Source: Aquibium sp. A9E412 (GTDB lineage: Bacteria > Pseudomonadota > Alphaproteobacteria > Rhizobiales > Rhizobiaceae). Taken from it: a stretch of DNA of 64,000 nt. The stretch spans positions 38,632 through 102,631 of the forward strand of contig NZ_JAOAOP010000008.1 of NCBI RefSeq assembly GCF_030398335.1, given 5' to 3'. Under the pieces are notes generated by a model, which saw nothing but the letters and a program-made list of their open reading frames with translations, had not been told where the DNA came from and searched no databases. This document shows, in pieces, positions 29,826 through 38,812 of the stretch. The position numbers and the translations under genes were made by a program. Position 1 is the first letter of the stretch, and each line of letters opens with the position of its first letter.

Positions 29826-31169
29826 ATGAACCAAGCCCGCTCCGCACGCCAGCTGCGCGACCACGTCGCCTCGCTGCAGACCATGACCCGCTTCGTGCTC
29901 GCCACGCTGGCGCTGGCGAGCGGCGTCTACACCTATCTCGGCGTGCGCAGCCTGCTCGACGGTTCGGCGCCGCTCGTCTTCTTCGCCGCGGTCGTCTATT
30001 CGGCCGCCGTCTCGGTCGGCATCTACGGCTTCTGGACCTATCTGGCGCGCTTCCTGCCGGAAATGCGCGACGCCGCCTCGCGCGCCACGCTGATCGGCGT
30101 CATGGCGCTCGGCTCGCTGATGATCGTCGCCATGTCGTCGTGGCTCAACGCCGCCGCGCTCGCCGGTTCGGCCGCCGTCGAGCAGCACCTGGCCGAGACC
30201 CTGGAGGACTACACCGGCGACCTCGACCAGGCGCACGGCAACGCGCTCGGCGCGCTGTCGCTTCTGCCCGACATCCAGCGGGCGGCCGAGCGCTTCTCGC
30301 GGCTGGCCGCGGAGGAGCGCGAATCCGGCGCGCTCACCGGCACCTCGGGCTCGGGCAGCGTGGTGCAGCTCCTCACCCAGATGGCCGCCCAGATGCGCGA
30401 GCTGGAAGAGACCATCCAGGGCTCGCGCGAGACCGTGCGCACGCTGTTCGAGGAGGGCCAGCAGCATCTGGCCGAGATGCGCGGCCTCGTCTCCGGCGCC
30501 GGGCCGGTGACGCCGCGCTCCGACCGCTTCGCCGAGGAGGCGGTGGCGCTGGCCGGCGTCATCGCCGCGCTCGAGCAGACCTCGATCGCGCCGTCGGTGG
30601 CGCGCGCGGCGGCCGACCTGTCGGCCGGCTTCATCGCGCCGGTGGCCGACGGCGGCACGGCCGATCTCGCCAGCCGCCAGGACACGGTGATGGCGACCGT
30701 CCGGAGCTCGGTCGACGCCCAGTCTAAGGCGCTGTCGGAGGCGGCGGCCGAGATCATGGCGCAGCCGCCGGTGCCCGACCGGCGCTACGTGCCGCTGTCG
30801 TCGGCCGAGGCGGTGCTGCAATACGCCTCGAGTTTCCTGCCGAGCTGGGCCGGGGCGATCTCGATCGACCTGCTGCCCGGCGTGCTGGTCGGCGTCCTGG
30901 CGGTGGTCTACGGCGCCATCCGCCGCGACGAGGAGAGCCTGTCGGACGCCGAGCGCATCAGCGCGGCCGACATGCTGCGCTCGCTCGACCTGCACGACGC
31001 GCTGACGGCGGCGCGCCGGCATGGCGCGGGCGAAGAGGGGCCGGCGAGCGGCAGCGCGGAAGCGCCGCAGGCCGGCCGACCGGCCGAACCGGCCGAGCCG
31101 AACGAACCCGCCGCGCCGGAGAACGTGACGCCGCTGGCGCGCGGCGAGCGCAAGCGGAGCGACCCATGA
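29826..31169 (+). CDS. Four-helix membrane protein, unknown, coupled to a ClpP-like protease
   Basis: 447 residues. Predicted helices at about 23-40, 49-76, 88-105 and 344-365, with a ~240-residue soluble, helix-rich, Ala/Glu/Gln-rich region (105-340) between the third and fourth. The C-terminal tail (~80 residues) is Ala/Glu/Pro-rich and ends in basic residues. No domain recognised. The stop overlaps the next start by four bases (ATGA), so it is translationally coupled to the protease-like gene. I infer a complex in which this protein presents or regulates substrate, but nothing in the sequence proves it. Confidence 0.88.
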   Translation: MNQARSARQLRDHVASLQTMTRFVLATLALASGVYTYLGVRSLLDGSAPLVFFAAVVYSAAVSVGIYGFWTYLARFLPEMRDAASRATLIGVMALGSLMIVAMSSWLNAAALAGSAAVEQHLAETLEDYTGDLDQAHGNALGALSLLPDIQRAAERFSRLAAEERESGALTGTSGSGSVVQLLTQMAAQMRELEETIQGSRETVRTLFEEGQQHLAEMRGLVSGAGPVTPRSDRFAEEAVALAGVIAALEQTSIAPSVARAAADLSAGFIAPVADGGTADLASRQDTVMATVRSSVDAQSKALSEAAAEIMAQPPVPDRRYVPLSSAEAVLQYASSFLPSWAGAISIDLLPGVLVGVLAVVYGAIRRDEESLSDAERISAADMLRSLDLHDALTAARRHGAGEEGPASGSAEAPQAGRPAEPAEPNEPAAPENVTPLARGERKRSDP

Positions 31170-32008
31170 CACGCAGCGACAGCCCCTTCCGATCCGCCAG
31201 CGCCCGGGCGAAGGGCGTGCTCGGCCGCTATTTCGCCCGCTTCGACGACGGCGAGGTGATGCGCTGGGCCTTCCGTGGCCTGGTCGCCGGCGCGGTCGGC
31301 GTGCTGGTGCTCGACTTCGGCGCGCTGATGGACGCCAACGGCGCCGGCGCGCCGGATTCGGGCGCCGCGCCGGCCGAGATCGCCCGTCCGGTGCTGCCGC
31401 CGGCGGTGGAGGGCGGCGAGACGGGCAGCCGCTCTATCGATCCGCGCGACTTCCTGCGCGGCGACGAGACGGCGCTCAGCCGGCCGATCCGCTTCACCCT
31501 GCAGCCCGGCGGCGTGCTGAACGCCGAGGGCAGCATCGATGTCGGCGCGGCGGCGCGGCTGTCCGACGAGCTTGCCGCGCGCGGCGAATATGTCGAGACC
31601 GTCTCGCTCAACTCGCCGGGCGGCGCGCTCGACGACGCGATCGCGATCGCGCGCATGCTGCGCGAGCGCGCCATCGCGGTGCGGGTCGAGGACGGCGCGC
31701 TGTGCGCCTCGTCCTGTCCGCTCGTGCTGGCCGGCGGGGTGACGCGCAGCGTGGCGCCGGAGGCGGCGGTCGGCGTGCACCAGTTCTACGCCGGCACCGA
31801 CAGCGGCACCTCGGCGGCGCAGGCGATGGCCGACGCGCAGCTCACCACCGCGCGCATCAGCCGCCACCTGGCGACGATGGGCGTCGATCCGGCGCTGTGG
31901 CTGCACGCGCTCGATACGCCGCCGCAGGCGCTCTACTATCTGAGCGCGGAGGAGATGCGCGGCTACGGCCTCGTCACCGGTTCCGCGGCCGTCGCGCAGC
32001 AGCGGTAG
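31166..32008 (+). CDS. Membrane-anchored ClpP/crotonase-fold serine protease-like protein
   Basis: 280 residues. An N-terminal helix at about 34-52 anchors it. The following domain has the ClpP-like pattern: SLNSPGGALDDAIAIARML, the nucleophile in ALCASSCPLVLAGG (Ser182), His205 in VGVHQFY, and Asp250 in HALDTPP, with spacing 23 and 45 residues that agrees with ClpP's Ser-His-Asp order. This type (COG3904) is found in alphaproteobacterial envelopes and is uncharacterised. It is coupled by ATGA overlap to the multi-helix membrane protein and ends 12 bp before a convergent gene pair. Confidence 0.88.
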   Translation: MTRSDSPFRSASARAKGVLGRYFARFDDGEVMRWAFRGLVAGAVGVLVLDFGALMDANGAGAPDSGAAPAEIARPVLPPAVEGGETGSRSIDPRDFLRGDETALSRPIRFTLQPGGVLNAEGSIDVGAAARLSDELAARGEYVETVSLNSPGGALDDAIAIARMLRERAIAVRVEDGALCASSCPLVLAGGVTRSVAPEAAVGVHQFYAGTDSGTSAAQAMADAQLTTARISRHLATMGVDPALWLHALDTPPQALYYLSAEEMRGYGLVTGSAAVAQQR

Positions 32009-32020
32009 GGCGCGGCCGCC

Positions 32021-32578
32021 TCAGGCGACGCTCGACTGCTTGGCCGCGACGATGCCGAACAGGTCGAGCAGCGCGCTCGTCTCGCGCGTCACCGCCACGA
32101 AGGCCTTCTGCAGCGCCGCCGGCTCGAGCCCGTCGCGCAGATTGCCGTCGTCGTCGAGCACGGCCTCGACATGCGCGGCGATCGCCCTGCCGCGCCGCGC
32201 GATCTCGGCAAACAGCGCTTCGTGGGTCTCGAAGAAGGCGGCGTCGCCGAAGCGCGTCTCGATCAGCGCCCGCTCCCAGTCGGTGTACTCGATCGGCGTG
32301 GCTTCCTGCCCGCCGGTCTCGGCGGCGGATGCGGCGGCGCGCGCCAGCCCGGCCGCCGTCTCGCCGAGCTCGCCCAGATGGCGCGCCAGCCCCTCGGTGT
32401 TCTGCTCGAGCCCGGCCTGGAGCCCGGCGCCGAGGCTGCAGGCGAGGCTTTCGACCCGGCCGGCCAGCTCGGTCTGCTTGAGACGGTCGGCGAGCGCCTC
32501 GTCGGGGCCGGCGGCGGCAAGGCCCGCCGGCAGGCTCAACGCAAGGGCGAGGGCGAGGGCGGCGATCAGTCTTCGCAT
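32021..32578 (-). CDS. Secreted helical protein of unknown function
   Basis: 185 residues with a Sec signal peptide (MRRLIAALALALALSLPAG). The mature part is Ala/Glu/Leu-rich and probably all-helical; segments such as 'LARHLGELGETAAGLARA' look amphipathic. No family recognised. The start overlaps the upstream membrane protein gene by 13 bp, so the two are coupled. It is convergent with the ClpP-like gene, with only 12 bp between the stop codons. Confidence 0.82.
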   Translation of the reverse strand: MRRLIAALALALALSLPAGLAAAGPDEALADRLKQTELAGRVESLACSLGAGLQAGLEQNTEGLARHLGELGETAAGLARAAASAAETGGQEATPIEYTDWERALIETRFGDAAFFETHEALFAEIARRGRAIAAHVEAVLDDDGNLRDGLEPAALQKAFVAVTRETSALLDLFGIVAAKQSSVA

Positions 32579-32967
32579 AGGCGCGACTCCATGGGCTGGG
32601 CGACCTCGGCACGGTCGTTGAAGGCGGCGACAAGGCCGCAGAAGCCGGCCTGCGGATCGTCCGGCCGGACATAGCCGTCGATCGGCACGGCGCGCGTCTG
32701 CGCGCGCAACAATGCCTCCTCGTAGGACAACAGGTGGAAGCGCAGCGTCTCCGCCCCGCAGCCCGGCGCGGTGTCGAGGCAGTCGCTGATGCTCTGCCGC
32801 GCGACCGCGACGTCGGCGGCCAGGCCGTCCGCCAGCTCGCGCGTCTCGACGCCCTGCACCTGGCAGTAGGACAGCCCGGACAGGACGAGGGCCAGCACGG
32901 CGACCGCGAGCGAGCCCAAGGCCGCCGGATCCCGGCCGCCGCCACCGTTTTCGCCCGTCTCGCTCAT
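32566..32967 (-). CDS. Small single-pass membrane protein of unknown function
   Basis: 133 residues. One membrane helix near residues 19-37 (LGSLAVAVLALVLSGLSYC), then a soluble domain with five Cys, including SDCLDTAPGCGAE and the final RLCED, which may form disulphides if periplasmic. The ATG at 32967 was chosen before the hydrophilic Gly-rich arm; a longer frame begins 11 codons earlier. Its end overlaps the start of the secreted helical gene, so the two form a unit. Function unknown. Confidence 0.8.
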   Translation of the reverse strand: MSETGENGGGGRDPAALGSLAVAVLALVLSGLSYCQVQGVETRELADGLAADVAVARQSISDCLDTAPGCGAETLRFHLLSYEEALLRAQTRAVPIDGYVRPDDPQAGFCGLVAAFNDRAEVAQPMESRLCED

Positions 32968-33068
32968 GGCGCCCCCGACGCGGCGTGCAGCATGCTGCAC
33001 CTCACGGCAAGGTTGTGGATCGGCGGGCCGCTGTCAACGCAAAACGACGCAGGCGCGCGCCGGCGGTA

Positions 33069-34268
33069 TCAGCGCGCCGGGCGGTGGGCGCGGCGCTCGC
33101 CGCCGTCGCGCGCGCCGGGCGGGGCGACCCGCACGCGGTTGCGGCCGGCGTTCTTTGCCGCGTAGAGCGCGATGTCGGCGCGCCGCAGCATGTCGGACAT
33201 GGTGTCGTGCACCTGCAGCTCGGCGACGCCGAAGCTGGCGGCGAAGCGCATCGTCTCGGGCAGGCCCGGCACCGCGGCGGCGGCGAAGGCGCTGCGGATG
33301 CCCTCGGCGAACAGGCGGGCGGCGGCCACGTTGGCGCCCGGCAGCAGCACGGCGAACTCCTCGCCGCCGATGCGGCCGACGATGTGGCTTTCCGCCCGCG
33401 CCTCGGCCAGTCGCGCGGCGAAGGCGCGGATGACGAGGTCGCCGCCGGCATGGCCGTAGCTGTCGTTGACCATCTTGAAGTGGTCGAGGTCGCACAGCAC
33501 GATGGACGCCGGCAGGCGCGTCTCCGCCATGAGGCGCACGACCTGCGGCACGCGCTGCTCGAAGCCGCGCCGGTTGAGCAGGCCGGTCAGCGCGTCGGTC
33601 TCGGACTTGGCGGTGGCGTCGATCAGCAGGTCGCGCACCAGGATGACGGCGATCATCAGGCCGACCGCGACGATCAGCACCGCGCCCATCGACTGCGAGA
33701 TCAGCGCGTAGATGCTGTCGACATAGCTCTGCGGCCGGTCGCCCGCGCCGAAGACGACGGCGAAGAACGGCTTGGCGAGGAAATGCAGCGCGCCCGCGGC
33801 GAGCAGGCCGAGCAGCGCCAGGTCGAGCGGCCGCTTGTCCGGCACGCGCAGAAGCAGCAGCGCCGCCGTCGCCTGAACGGCGACATAGGGCGCCTGGTAG
33901 AGCAGCACCCGCAGGAAGGAGGCGCGCGGCATGTCGTAGATGGCGAGATTGAGCGCCAGCGACACGACGAACAGACCGGCCAGCAGCCGCCACGGGATCG
34001 GCACCGCATAGTGCTTCAGGATCCCGACATTGAGCACGGCAAGGCCGGCGAGCGAGATGGCGAAGGCCGTGAAGACGACGAGGCGCGGGTGGTCGACGGC
34101 CGAGACCGACCATTCGACCGCGAAGTTGGCCGCCGCGAGAAGGAAGGACAGCGCGATCCAGCGGGCCGGCACGCGCACCTTGTCATAGGTGCCGATCAGG
34201 CCGAACGCGCCGGCGAAGAGGCCGGCGACGAGGAGGTTGATTGCCAGAATGTATCCGGCGGCGCTCAT
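33069..34268 (-). CDS. Membrane diguanylate cyclase (GGDEF)
   Basis: 399 residues: six to seven predicted membrane helices in the first ~215, then a GGDEF domain that makes cyclic di-GMP. Visible: ETDALTGLLNRRGFEQR, 'VLCDLDHFKMVNDSYGHAGGD' and the catalytic GGEEF at 301-305, so it should be active. The RxxD inhibitory site five residues before GGEEF is absent (AESH instead), so product inhibition is probably lost. No N-terminal sensory domain beyond the helices. GGGAG precedes the ATG by six bases; an upstream ATG nine codons earlier is less likely. Confidence 0.95.
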   Translation of the reverse strand: MSAAGYILAINLLVAGLFAGAFGLIGTYDKVRVPARWIALSFLLAAANFAVEWSVSAVDHPRLVVFTAFAISLAGLAVLNVGILKHYAVPIPWRLLAGLFVVSLALNLAIYDMPRASFLRVLLYQAPYVAVQATAALLLLRVPDKRPLDLALLGLLAAGALHFLAKPFFAVVFGAGDRPQSYVDSIYALISQSMGAVLIVAVGLMIAVILVRDLLIDATAKSETDALTGLLNRRGFEQRVPQVVRLMAETRLPASIVLCDLDHFKMVNDSYGHAGGDLVIRAFAARLAEARAESHIVGRIGGEEFAVLLPGANVAAARLFAEGIRSAFAAAAVPGLPETMRFAASFGVAELQVHDTMSDMLRRADIALYAAKNAGRNRVRVAPPGARDGGERRAHRPAR

Positions 34269-34458
34269 GCCCGGCTCCCGCTCGCGTGTCGGCACGTCCT
34301 AGCGCAGCGGTTCGCAAGGGGAGGTTAATGCCGGGGGCGGCGACGCGGAAAATTCGCCATCCCGCGTCCGGGCGATGCCGATGCGCCCGATGCACGACCC
34401 CCGTCCGGCCGGGTGGCCGGCGGGCGGGGTGCGAAGGAGGCCGCGGCGGGCCGGCGCC

Positions 34459-35868
34459 TCAGCGCCAGTCGCGGATGTCGACGAAGCGGCCGGCCACGGC
34501 GGCGGCCGCCGCCATCGCGGGGGAGACCAGATGCGTGCGGCCGCGGAAGCCCTGCCGGCCCTCGAAGTTGCGGTTCGAGGTCGAGGCGCAGCGCTCGCCG
34601 GGCTTCAGCCGGTCCTCGTTCATCGCCAGGCACATCGAGCAGCCCGGCTCGCGCCACTCGAATCCGGCCTCGATGAAGACCTTGTCGAGCCCCTCGGCCT
34701 CGGCCTGCGCCTTCACCAGGCCGGAGCCCGGCACGATCATCGCGCCGACGCGCTCGTGCACCTTGCGGCCGTCGACCACCTTGGCGGCGGCGCGCAGGTC
34801 CTCGATGCGGGCGTTGGTGCACGAGCCGATGAACACGCGGTCGAGCGCGATCTCGGTGATCGGCGTGCCGGGCGTCAGGCCCATGTATTCGAGCGCGCGC
34901 CGCTTCGACTTGCGCTTGTTCTCGTCGGCGATCGCGTCGGGGTCCGGCACCGTGCCGGTGACCGACACGACGTCCTCCGGCGAGGAGCCCCAGGTGACGA
35001 GCGGCGGCAGGTTGGCCGCGTTTAGCCGCACCACGCGGTCGAAATGCGCGCCCTCGTCGCTGTGCAGCGTCTCCCAGTAGGCGCGCGCCATGTCCCAGGC
35101 CTTGCCCTTGGGCGCGCGCGGCCGGTCCTTCAGATAGGCGAAGGTGGTCTCGTCGGGAGCGATCATGCCGGCGCGCGCGCCGCCCTCGATCGACATGTTG
35201 CACACCGTCATGCGGCCTTCCATCGACAGCGCGCGGATCGCCTCGCCGGCATATTCGATGACATGGCCGGTGCCGCCGGCGGTGCCGATCTCGCCGATGA
35301 TGGCGAGGATGATGTCCTTGGCCGTCACGCCCTCGGGCAGCGCGCCGTCGACCTCGACGCGCATGTTCCTGGCCTTCGACTGCAGCAGCGTCTGGGTGGC
35401 CAGCACGTGCTCGACCTCGGAGGTGCCGATGCCGTGGGCGAGCGCGCCGAAGGCGCCGTGCGTGGAGGTGTGGCTGTCGCCGCACACGATCGTCATGCCG
35501 GGCAGCGTGAAGCCCTGCTCGGGGCCGACGATGTGGACGATGCCCTGCCGGCGGTCGGCCTGGTCGTAGTACTCGATGCCGAAGTCGGCGGCGTTCCTGG
35601 CCAGCGCGTCGACCTGGATGCGGCTTTCCTCGTTGCGGATGCCGTTGACCCGGTCCGGCGTCGTCGGCACGTTGTGATCGACCACGGCGAGCGTGCGGCC
35701 GGGATGGCGCACGGCGCGGCCGGCCAGCCTGAGACCCTCGAAGGCCTGCGGGCTGGTCACCTCGTGCACCAGATGCCGGTCGATGTAGATCAGGCAGGTG
35801 CCGTCCTCCTGGCGCTCGACCAGGTGGTCGTCGAAAATCTTGTCGTAGAGCGTGCGCGGTTTGGTCAT
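34459..35868 (-). CDS. leuC: 3-isopropylmalate dehydratase large subunit
   Basis: 469 residues. Aconitase-family enzyme of leucine synthesis, isomerising 2- to 3-isopropylmalate with LeuD (not in this window). The start [17 protein letters not shown] is the usual family N-terminus. The [4Fe-4S] ligands are Cys350 ([11 protein letters not shown]) and Cys410/Cys413 ([11 protein letters not shown]). Other blocks: [20 protein letters not shown]. leuC near rplS-trmD is a frequent arrangement in Rhizobiales, here with three genes between them. Confidence 0.97.
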   Translation of the reverse strand: MTKPRTLYDKIFDDHLVERQEDGTCLIYIDRHLVHEVTSPQAFEGLRLAGRAVRHPGRTLAVVDHNVPTTPDRVNGIRNEESRIQVDALARNAADFGIEYYDQADRRQGIVHIVGPEQGFTLPGMTIVCGDSHTSTHGAFGALAHGIGTSEVEHVLATQTLLQSKARNMRVEVDGALPEGVTAKDIILAIIGEIGTAGGTGHVIEYAGEAIRALSMEGRMTVCNMSIEGGARAGMIAPDETTFAYLKDRPRAPKGKAWDMARAYWETLHSDEGAHFDRVVRLNAANLPPLVTWGSSPEDVVSVTGTVPDPDAIADENKRKSKRRALEYMGLTPGTPITEIALDRVFIGSCTNARIEDLRAAAKVVDGRKVHERVGAMIVPGSGLVKAQAEAEGLDKVFIEAGFEWREPGCSMCLAMNEDRLKPGERCASTSNRNFEGRQGFRGRTHLVSPAMAAAAAVAGRFVDIRDWR

Positions 35869-35923
35869 CGGTTCTCGTTCCTGAAAGAAGCGTCTCGGGC
35901 GGCGGCGCGGCGGGCGCGGCGCG

Positions 35924-36052
35924 TCAGCCGGCGCGGCCGGAGGCGAGCCCGGCGAAGCGCGCGAAGAAGCGGCCCGGCAGGCGCTTGCGGTCCTGCAGGG
36001 CGAAGCGGCGATAGGCCGGATGTGCGAACAGCGCTTCCATGCAAAGGTCCAT
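35924..36052 (-). CDS. Possible 42-codon ORF upstream of leuC
   Basis: Frame [17 protein letters not shown], continuing in basic and Gly/Ala residues to a TGA 55 bp before leuC. A small basic peptide, no signal and no run of Leu codons, so a leu attenuator is not supported. No clear ribosome site. It may be real or chance in a GC-rich region. Confidence 0.25.
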   Translation of the reverse strand: MDLCMEALFAHPAYRRFALQDRKRLPGRFFARFAGLASGRAG

Positions 36053-36090
36053 ACCAACTCGCGGCGGCTTGGGCAATCGGCGCGACGGCC

Positions 36091-36636
36091 TCACTCCGGC
36101 TCGTTGGCGTGGGCGGCGCGCGCCTCGCGGTCGGCGGCATAGCCGTGCCGGCGGCGCGGATGCTTGAACTTCAGCGAGGTCTCGAACCAGCGCACCAGCG
36201 TCAGCACGATCGTGCCGAGCAGGCAGGCGAGCGCGGCAACCACCCACAGGCCGAGACCGGCAGCCAGCCCGGTGGCGGCGGCGAGCCACATGCCCGCCCC
36301 CGTGGTCAGCCCGCGCACGGCGCCGCGCTTGAAGATGATGAAGCCGGCCGCCAGGAAGGCGACGCCGGAGGTGATCGCCTCGACCAGGCGGATCGGGTCG
36401 GCGCGGATGTGGTCGCCGCGGAACGCCGACAGCGAGACGATCTCCAGCGCGATGATGGCGAAGGTGGCCGAGGCGAGGCACACCAGCATGTGCGTGCGCA
36501 GCCCGGCCGGCCGCTCGACCAGCTCGCGCTCGAAGCCGAGCACGGCGCCGAGCAGCACGGCGACGCCGAGCCGGGCGGCGATCACCTGCCAGGCCAGGGT
36601 CGTTCCCGGCACGAAATCCGCGAGTATCTCGTTCAT
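36091..36636 (-). CDS. MgtC/SapB family membrane protein
   Basis: 181 residues with about four to five helices. The N-terminal MgtC signature is 'LLGAVLGFERELVERPAGLRTH', followed by helices such as FLAAGFIIFKRGAVRGLTTGA and a C-terminal basic, cytoplasmic tail. Family members have roles in magnesium limitation and intracellular survival (MgtC of Salmonella), though most chromosomal members are of unknown role. The ATG was placed before the first helix. It has no close operon partner; the methyltransferase is 83 bp upstream. Confidence 0.9.
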   Translation of the reverse strand: MNEILADFVPGTTLAWQVIAARLGVAVLLGAVLGFERELVERPAGLRTHMLVCLASATFAIIALEIVSLSAFRGDHIRADPIRLVEAITSGVAFLAAGFIIFKRGAVRGLTTGAGMWLAAATGLAAGLGLWVVAALACLLGTIVLTLVRWFETSLKFKHPRRRHGYAADREARAAHANEPE

Positions 36637-36719
36637 CGCGGCGAGAACGCGCCTGCCATGCGTCCGTTCCTCCTCATCGCGCCGACGGTCCGGCCGACGC
36701 CTTTGCCCGGCTGCGCCAG

Positions 36720-37355
36720 CTAGCCGACGCGCAGCACGTAAGCATGCACGAAGACGTCGGGCTCGGCCACCGCGAAGGCGCGGAAGGGCGGGCTCTTCTC
36801 GATCACCCGGCAGCGACCGGCCGCCTCGAGCGCGGCGAAGGTCGCGCCGAAGCCCGCCTCCTCGACCAGCCGGTCGCGCACGGTGGCCACGCCGATGCCG
36901 CCGGGCCGGGTGGCGCGCACGAGCTCGTCGAAGGCGGCGGCCGGGGCGTGGCCCTGCGTGAACACGCCGGCGGCCAGGAAGCCGGCGAAGCGGCCGTCCT
37001 CGAAGGGCAGCGCCTCGCCGAGCGCGGCGCGCACCAGCCGCGCATAGACGCCGCGCTCGGCGGCATGCGCCAGCATCGCCTCCGACAGGTCGAGGCCTTC
37101 GATCGGCCGGTAGCCGAGCGCCGCGAGATAGGGGCCCGACAGGCCGGTGCCGCAGCCCGCGTCGAGCAGCGGCCCGGCGTCGGCCGGCAGGTGGCGGGCG
37201 AGCCAGGCGGTCGCCAGATAGGGCAGGCAGTAGCCGAGCGCGGCGGTCTCGCGGTCGTAGGCGGCGGCCCAGTCGCCATAGGCGTCGGCCAGCGCGTCGC
37301 GGCTGTCGGCGGCGTAGACGCGGTTCAGCGCGTCGCTCTGTTGCTCGGCGGTCAT
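36720..37355 (-). CDS. SAM-dependent methyltransferase
   Basis: 211 residues, class I methyltransferase fold. Motif I is LLDAGCGTGLSG, motif II 'IEGLDLSEAML', and later 'RATRPGGIGVATV'. Start chosen at MTAEQQSDALNRV because AAGGGAG stands eight bases upstream; an ATG six codons earlier overlaps that site. Substrate unknown; similarity is to UbiE/Williams-Beuren-type small-molecule methyltransferases. Divergent from the quinone-oxidoreductase-like gene, sharing a 248-bp region with a candidate operator. Confidence 0.88.
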   Translation of the reverse strand: MTAEQQSDALNRVYAADSRDALADAYGDWAAAYDRETAALGYCLPYLATAWLARHLPADAGPLLDAGCGTGLSGPYLAALGYRPIEGLDLSEAMLAHAAERGVYARLVRAALGEALPFEDGRFAGFLAAGVFTQGHAPAAAFDELVRATRPGGIGVATVRDRLVEEAGFGATFAALEAAGRCRVIEKSPPFRAFAVAEPDVFVHAYVLRVG

Positions 37356-37504
37356 GGCTTTGCTCCCTTCCATCGCTGGTTGGCGCCGGCGTGGCGCCGG
37401 CGGCCGGAATCGGTCCGCCCCCGGTATACGTCATCGGCGCCGCGGTTCCGAACCGGCCGGTCCGGCCGGGCCGGCCGGGCCGCGCGGCCCGCCGCGCGGT
37501 CGGC

Positions 37505-37547
37505 TTGACAGGCCGCTGCATGGGCGTGATTTTAGCCATACTAAAAT
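37505..37547 (+). promoter_or_regulatory. Candidate promoter with overlapping operator
   Basis: TTGACA at 37505-37510 is a consensus -35; 17 bp later GATTTT occupies the -10 position. A palindrome ATTTTAG-CCATA-CTAAAAT (37529-37547) covers the -10 and start-site region, as expected of a repressor site for the oxidoreductase gene 57 bp on. It stands out as AT-rich in GC-rich DNA. Confidence 0.5.
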
Positions 37548-37603
37548 TCCTCCCCGACGACGGCCGCTCCCGGCTGTCCGCAAGCTCCCGAAAGGATCCG
37601 CCC

Positions 37604-38602
37604 ATGCCCCGCGCCTGGCTCCTCCCGCGCTATGCCGGCTACCAGTGCCTGACGTTCCAGGACGTGCCGTCGCAGCAGCCGGGGCCGGGCGAGGTGCGGC
37701 TGCGCGTCGAGGCCTTCGCGCTCAACTGGGGCGACATGGACCTGATGTGGGACCGCTACTCGTTCTCGTTTCCCGAGCTGCCGGCGCGCGTCGGCATCGA
37801 GGCGGCGGGCATCGTCGACGCGCTGGGGCCGGGGGTCGAGGACCTGGCGATCGGCCAGCGCTGCTGCACGCTGCCCTATTTCTACGGCAACCGCGGCGCC
37901 TCGACGGAGGAGCTGGTCATCGACCGGCGCTACGTGACGCCGGCACCCGAGGGGCTGAGCGCGGTGGAGAGCGCCTCGGTGTGGATGCAGTTCATGACGG
38001 CCTATTTTCCGCTCGCCGAGATCGCCCGGGTCGGCCCGGGCGACGACGTGCTCGTCACCGCGGCCACCGGCACGGCCGGCGCGGCCGCGCTGCAGATCGG
38101 CCGCTACCTGGGCGCGACGATGATCGGCACCACGCGCTTCGAGCGCAACCGCGCCTACCTGGAAGCCAAGGGCGCCGACCACGTGGTGGTGCCCGGCGCG
38201 GGCGACCTGGCGGCCGAACTCGACGCGATCACCGGCGGCAAGGGCGTGGTGCTCGCCTTCGACCCGGTCGGCGCCGGGCTGATCGGCCGCTATGCGCCGG
38301 CGCTGGCGCGCGACGCCCGCATCTGCTTCTACGGCACGCTCGACGCGGCGTTCCCGACGCTGCCGATCGTCGACATGTTCCAGAAGAACGCCGTCTTCCA
38401 CCCCTATTCGCTGTTCAACTATGTCGAGGCGCCGGCCATGTGCGCCAGGGGAACGGCCTTCGTCTACGACCGGCTGGCCGACGGCACGCTGAAGCCGGAG
38501 ATCGACCGCGTCTACCCGATGGAAGCCTATCGCGAGGCGTTCGACTATCTGAGCCAGCCGCGCGAGCGCCACGGCAAGGTGGTGGTGACGACGGGGCTGT
38601 GA
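37604..38602 (+). CDS. Zinc-type alcohol dehydrogenase/quinone oxidoreductase family protein
   Basis: 332 residues, medium-chain dehydrogenase fold. The N-terminal GroES-like half is around 'GEVRLRVEAFALNWGDMDLMW', and the cofactor loop is VTAATGTAGAAALQIGR (the quinone-reductase-like NADPH motif). Zn-ligand Cys/His typical of true ADHs are not evident, so a zinc-free quinone oxidoreductase-like activity is more likely. AAAGGA lies seven bases before the ATG. A promoter with overlapping palindrome is immediately upstream. Confidence 0.9.
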   Translation: MPRAWLLPRYAGYQCLTFQDVPSQQPGPGEVRLRVEAFALNWGDMDLMWDRYSFSFPELPARVGIEAAGIVDALGPGVEDLAIGQRCCTLPYFYGNRGASTEELVIDRRYVTPAPEGLSAVESASVWMQFMTAYFPLAEIARVGPGDDVLVTAATGTAGAAALQIGRYLGATMIGTTRFERNRAYLEAKGADHVVVPGAGDLAAELDAITGGKGVVLAFDPVGAGLIGRYAPALARDARICFYGTLDAAFPTLPIVDMFQKNAVFHPYSLFNYVEAPAMCARGTAFVYDRLADGTLKPEIDRVYPMEAYREAFDYLSQPRERHGKVVVTTGL

Positions 38603-38750
38603 GGCACGGGTGCGGCCGGCGGGGCCGCGCCGCTCCGCCGTCCACCGGTCGGCGCCAGCGCCGCGGCGCGCCGCGCTCGCCGGCGGCGACCGGGTCGCGC
38701 ACGGCCCGGAACACGCTCGCGCTGCCCCTCGGCAATGACCGTGCGAAACG

Positions 38751-38776
38751 AAAAAGGCGCGGCTGACCGCCGCGCC
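38751..38776 (-). terminator. Intrinsic terminator of rplS
   Basis: On the minus strand GGCGCGGC-loop-GCCGCGCC (plus-strand arms 38756-38763 and 38769-38776) is followed by TTTTT (plus-strand AAAAA, 38751-38755), 36 bp past the rplS stop. Perfect 8-bp stem. Confidence 0.93.
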
Positions 38777-38812
38777 CGTTCGATGCCCGGTCGCGCCCGA
38801 AGGCGCGGACGG

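Noticed and set aside
35924..36052. Leucine-type attenuator or leader peptide before leuC
   Set aside because: The small ORF has no cluster of Leu codons and no terminator/antiterminator hairpins were found.
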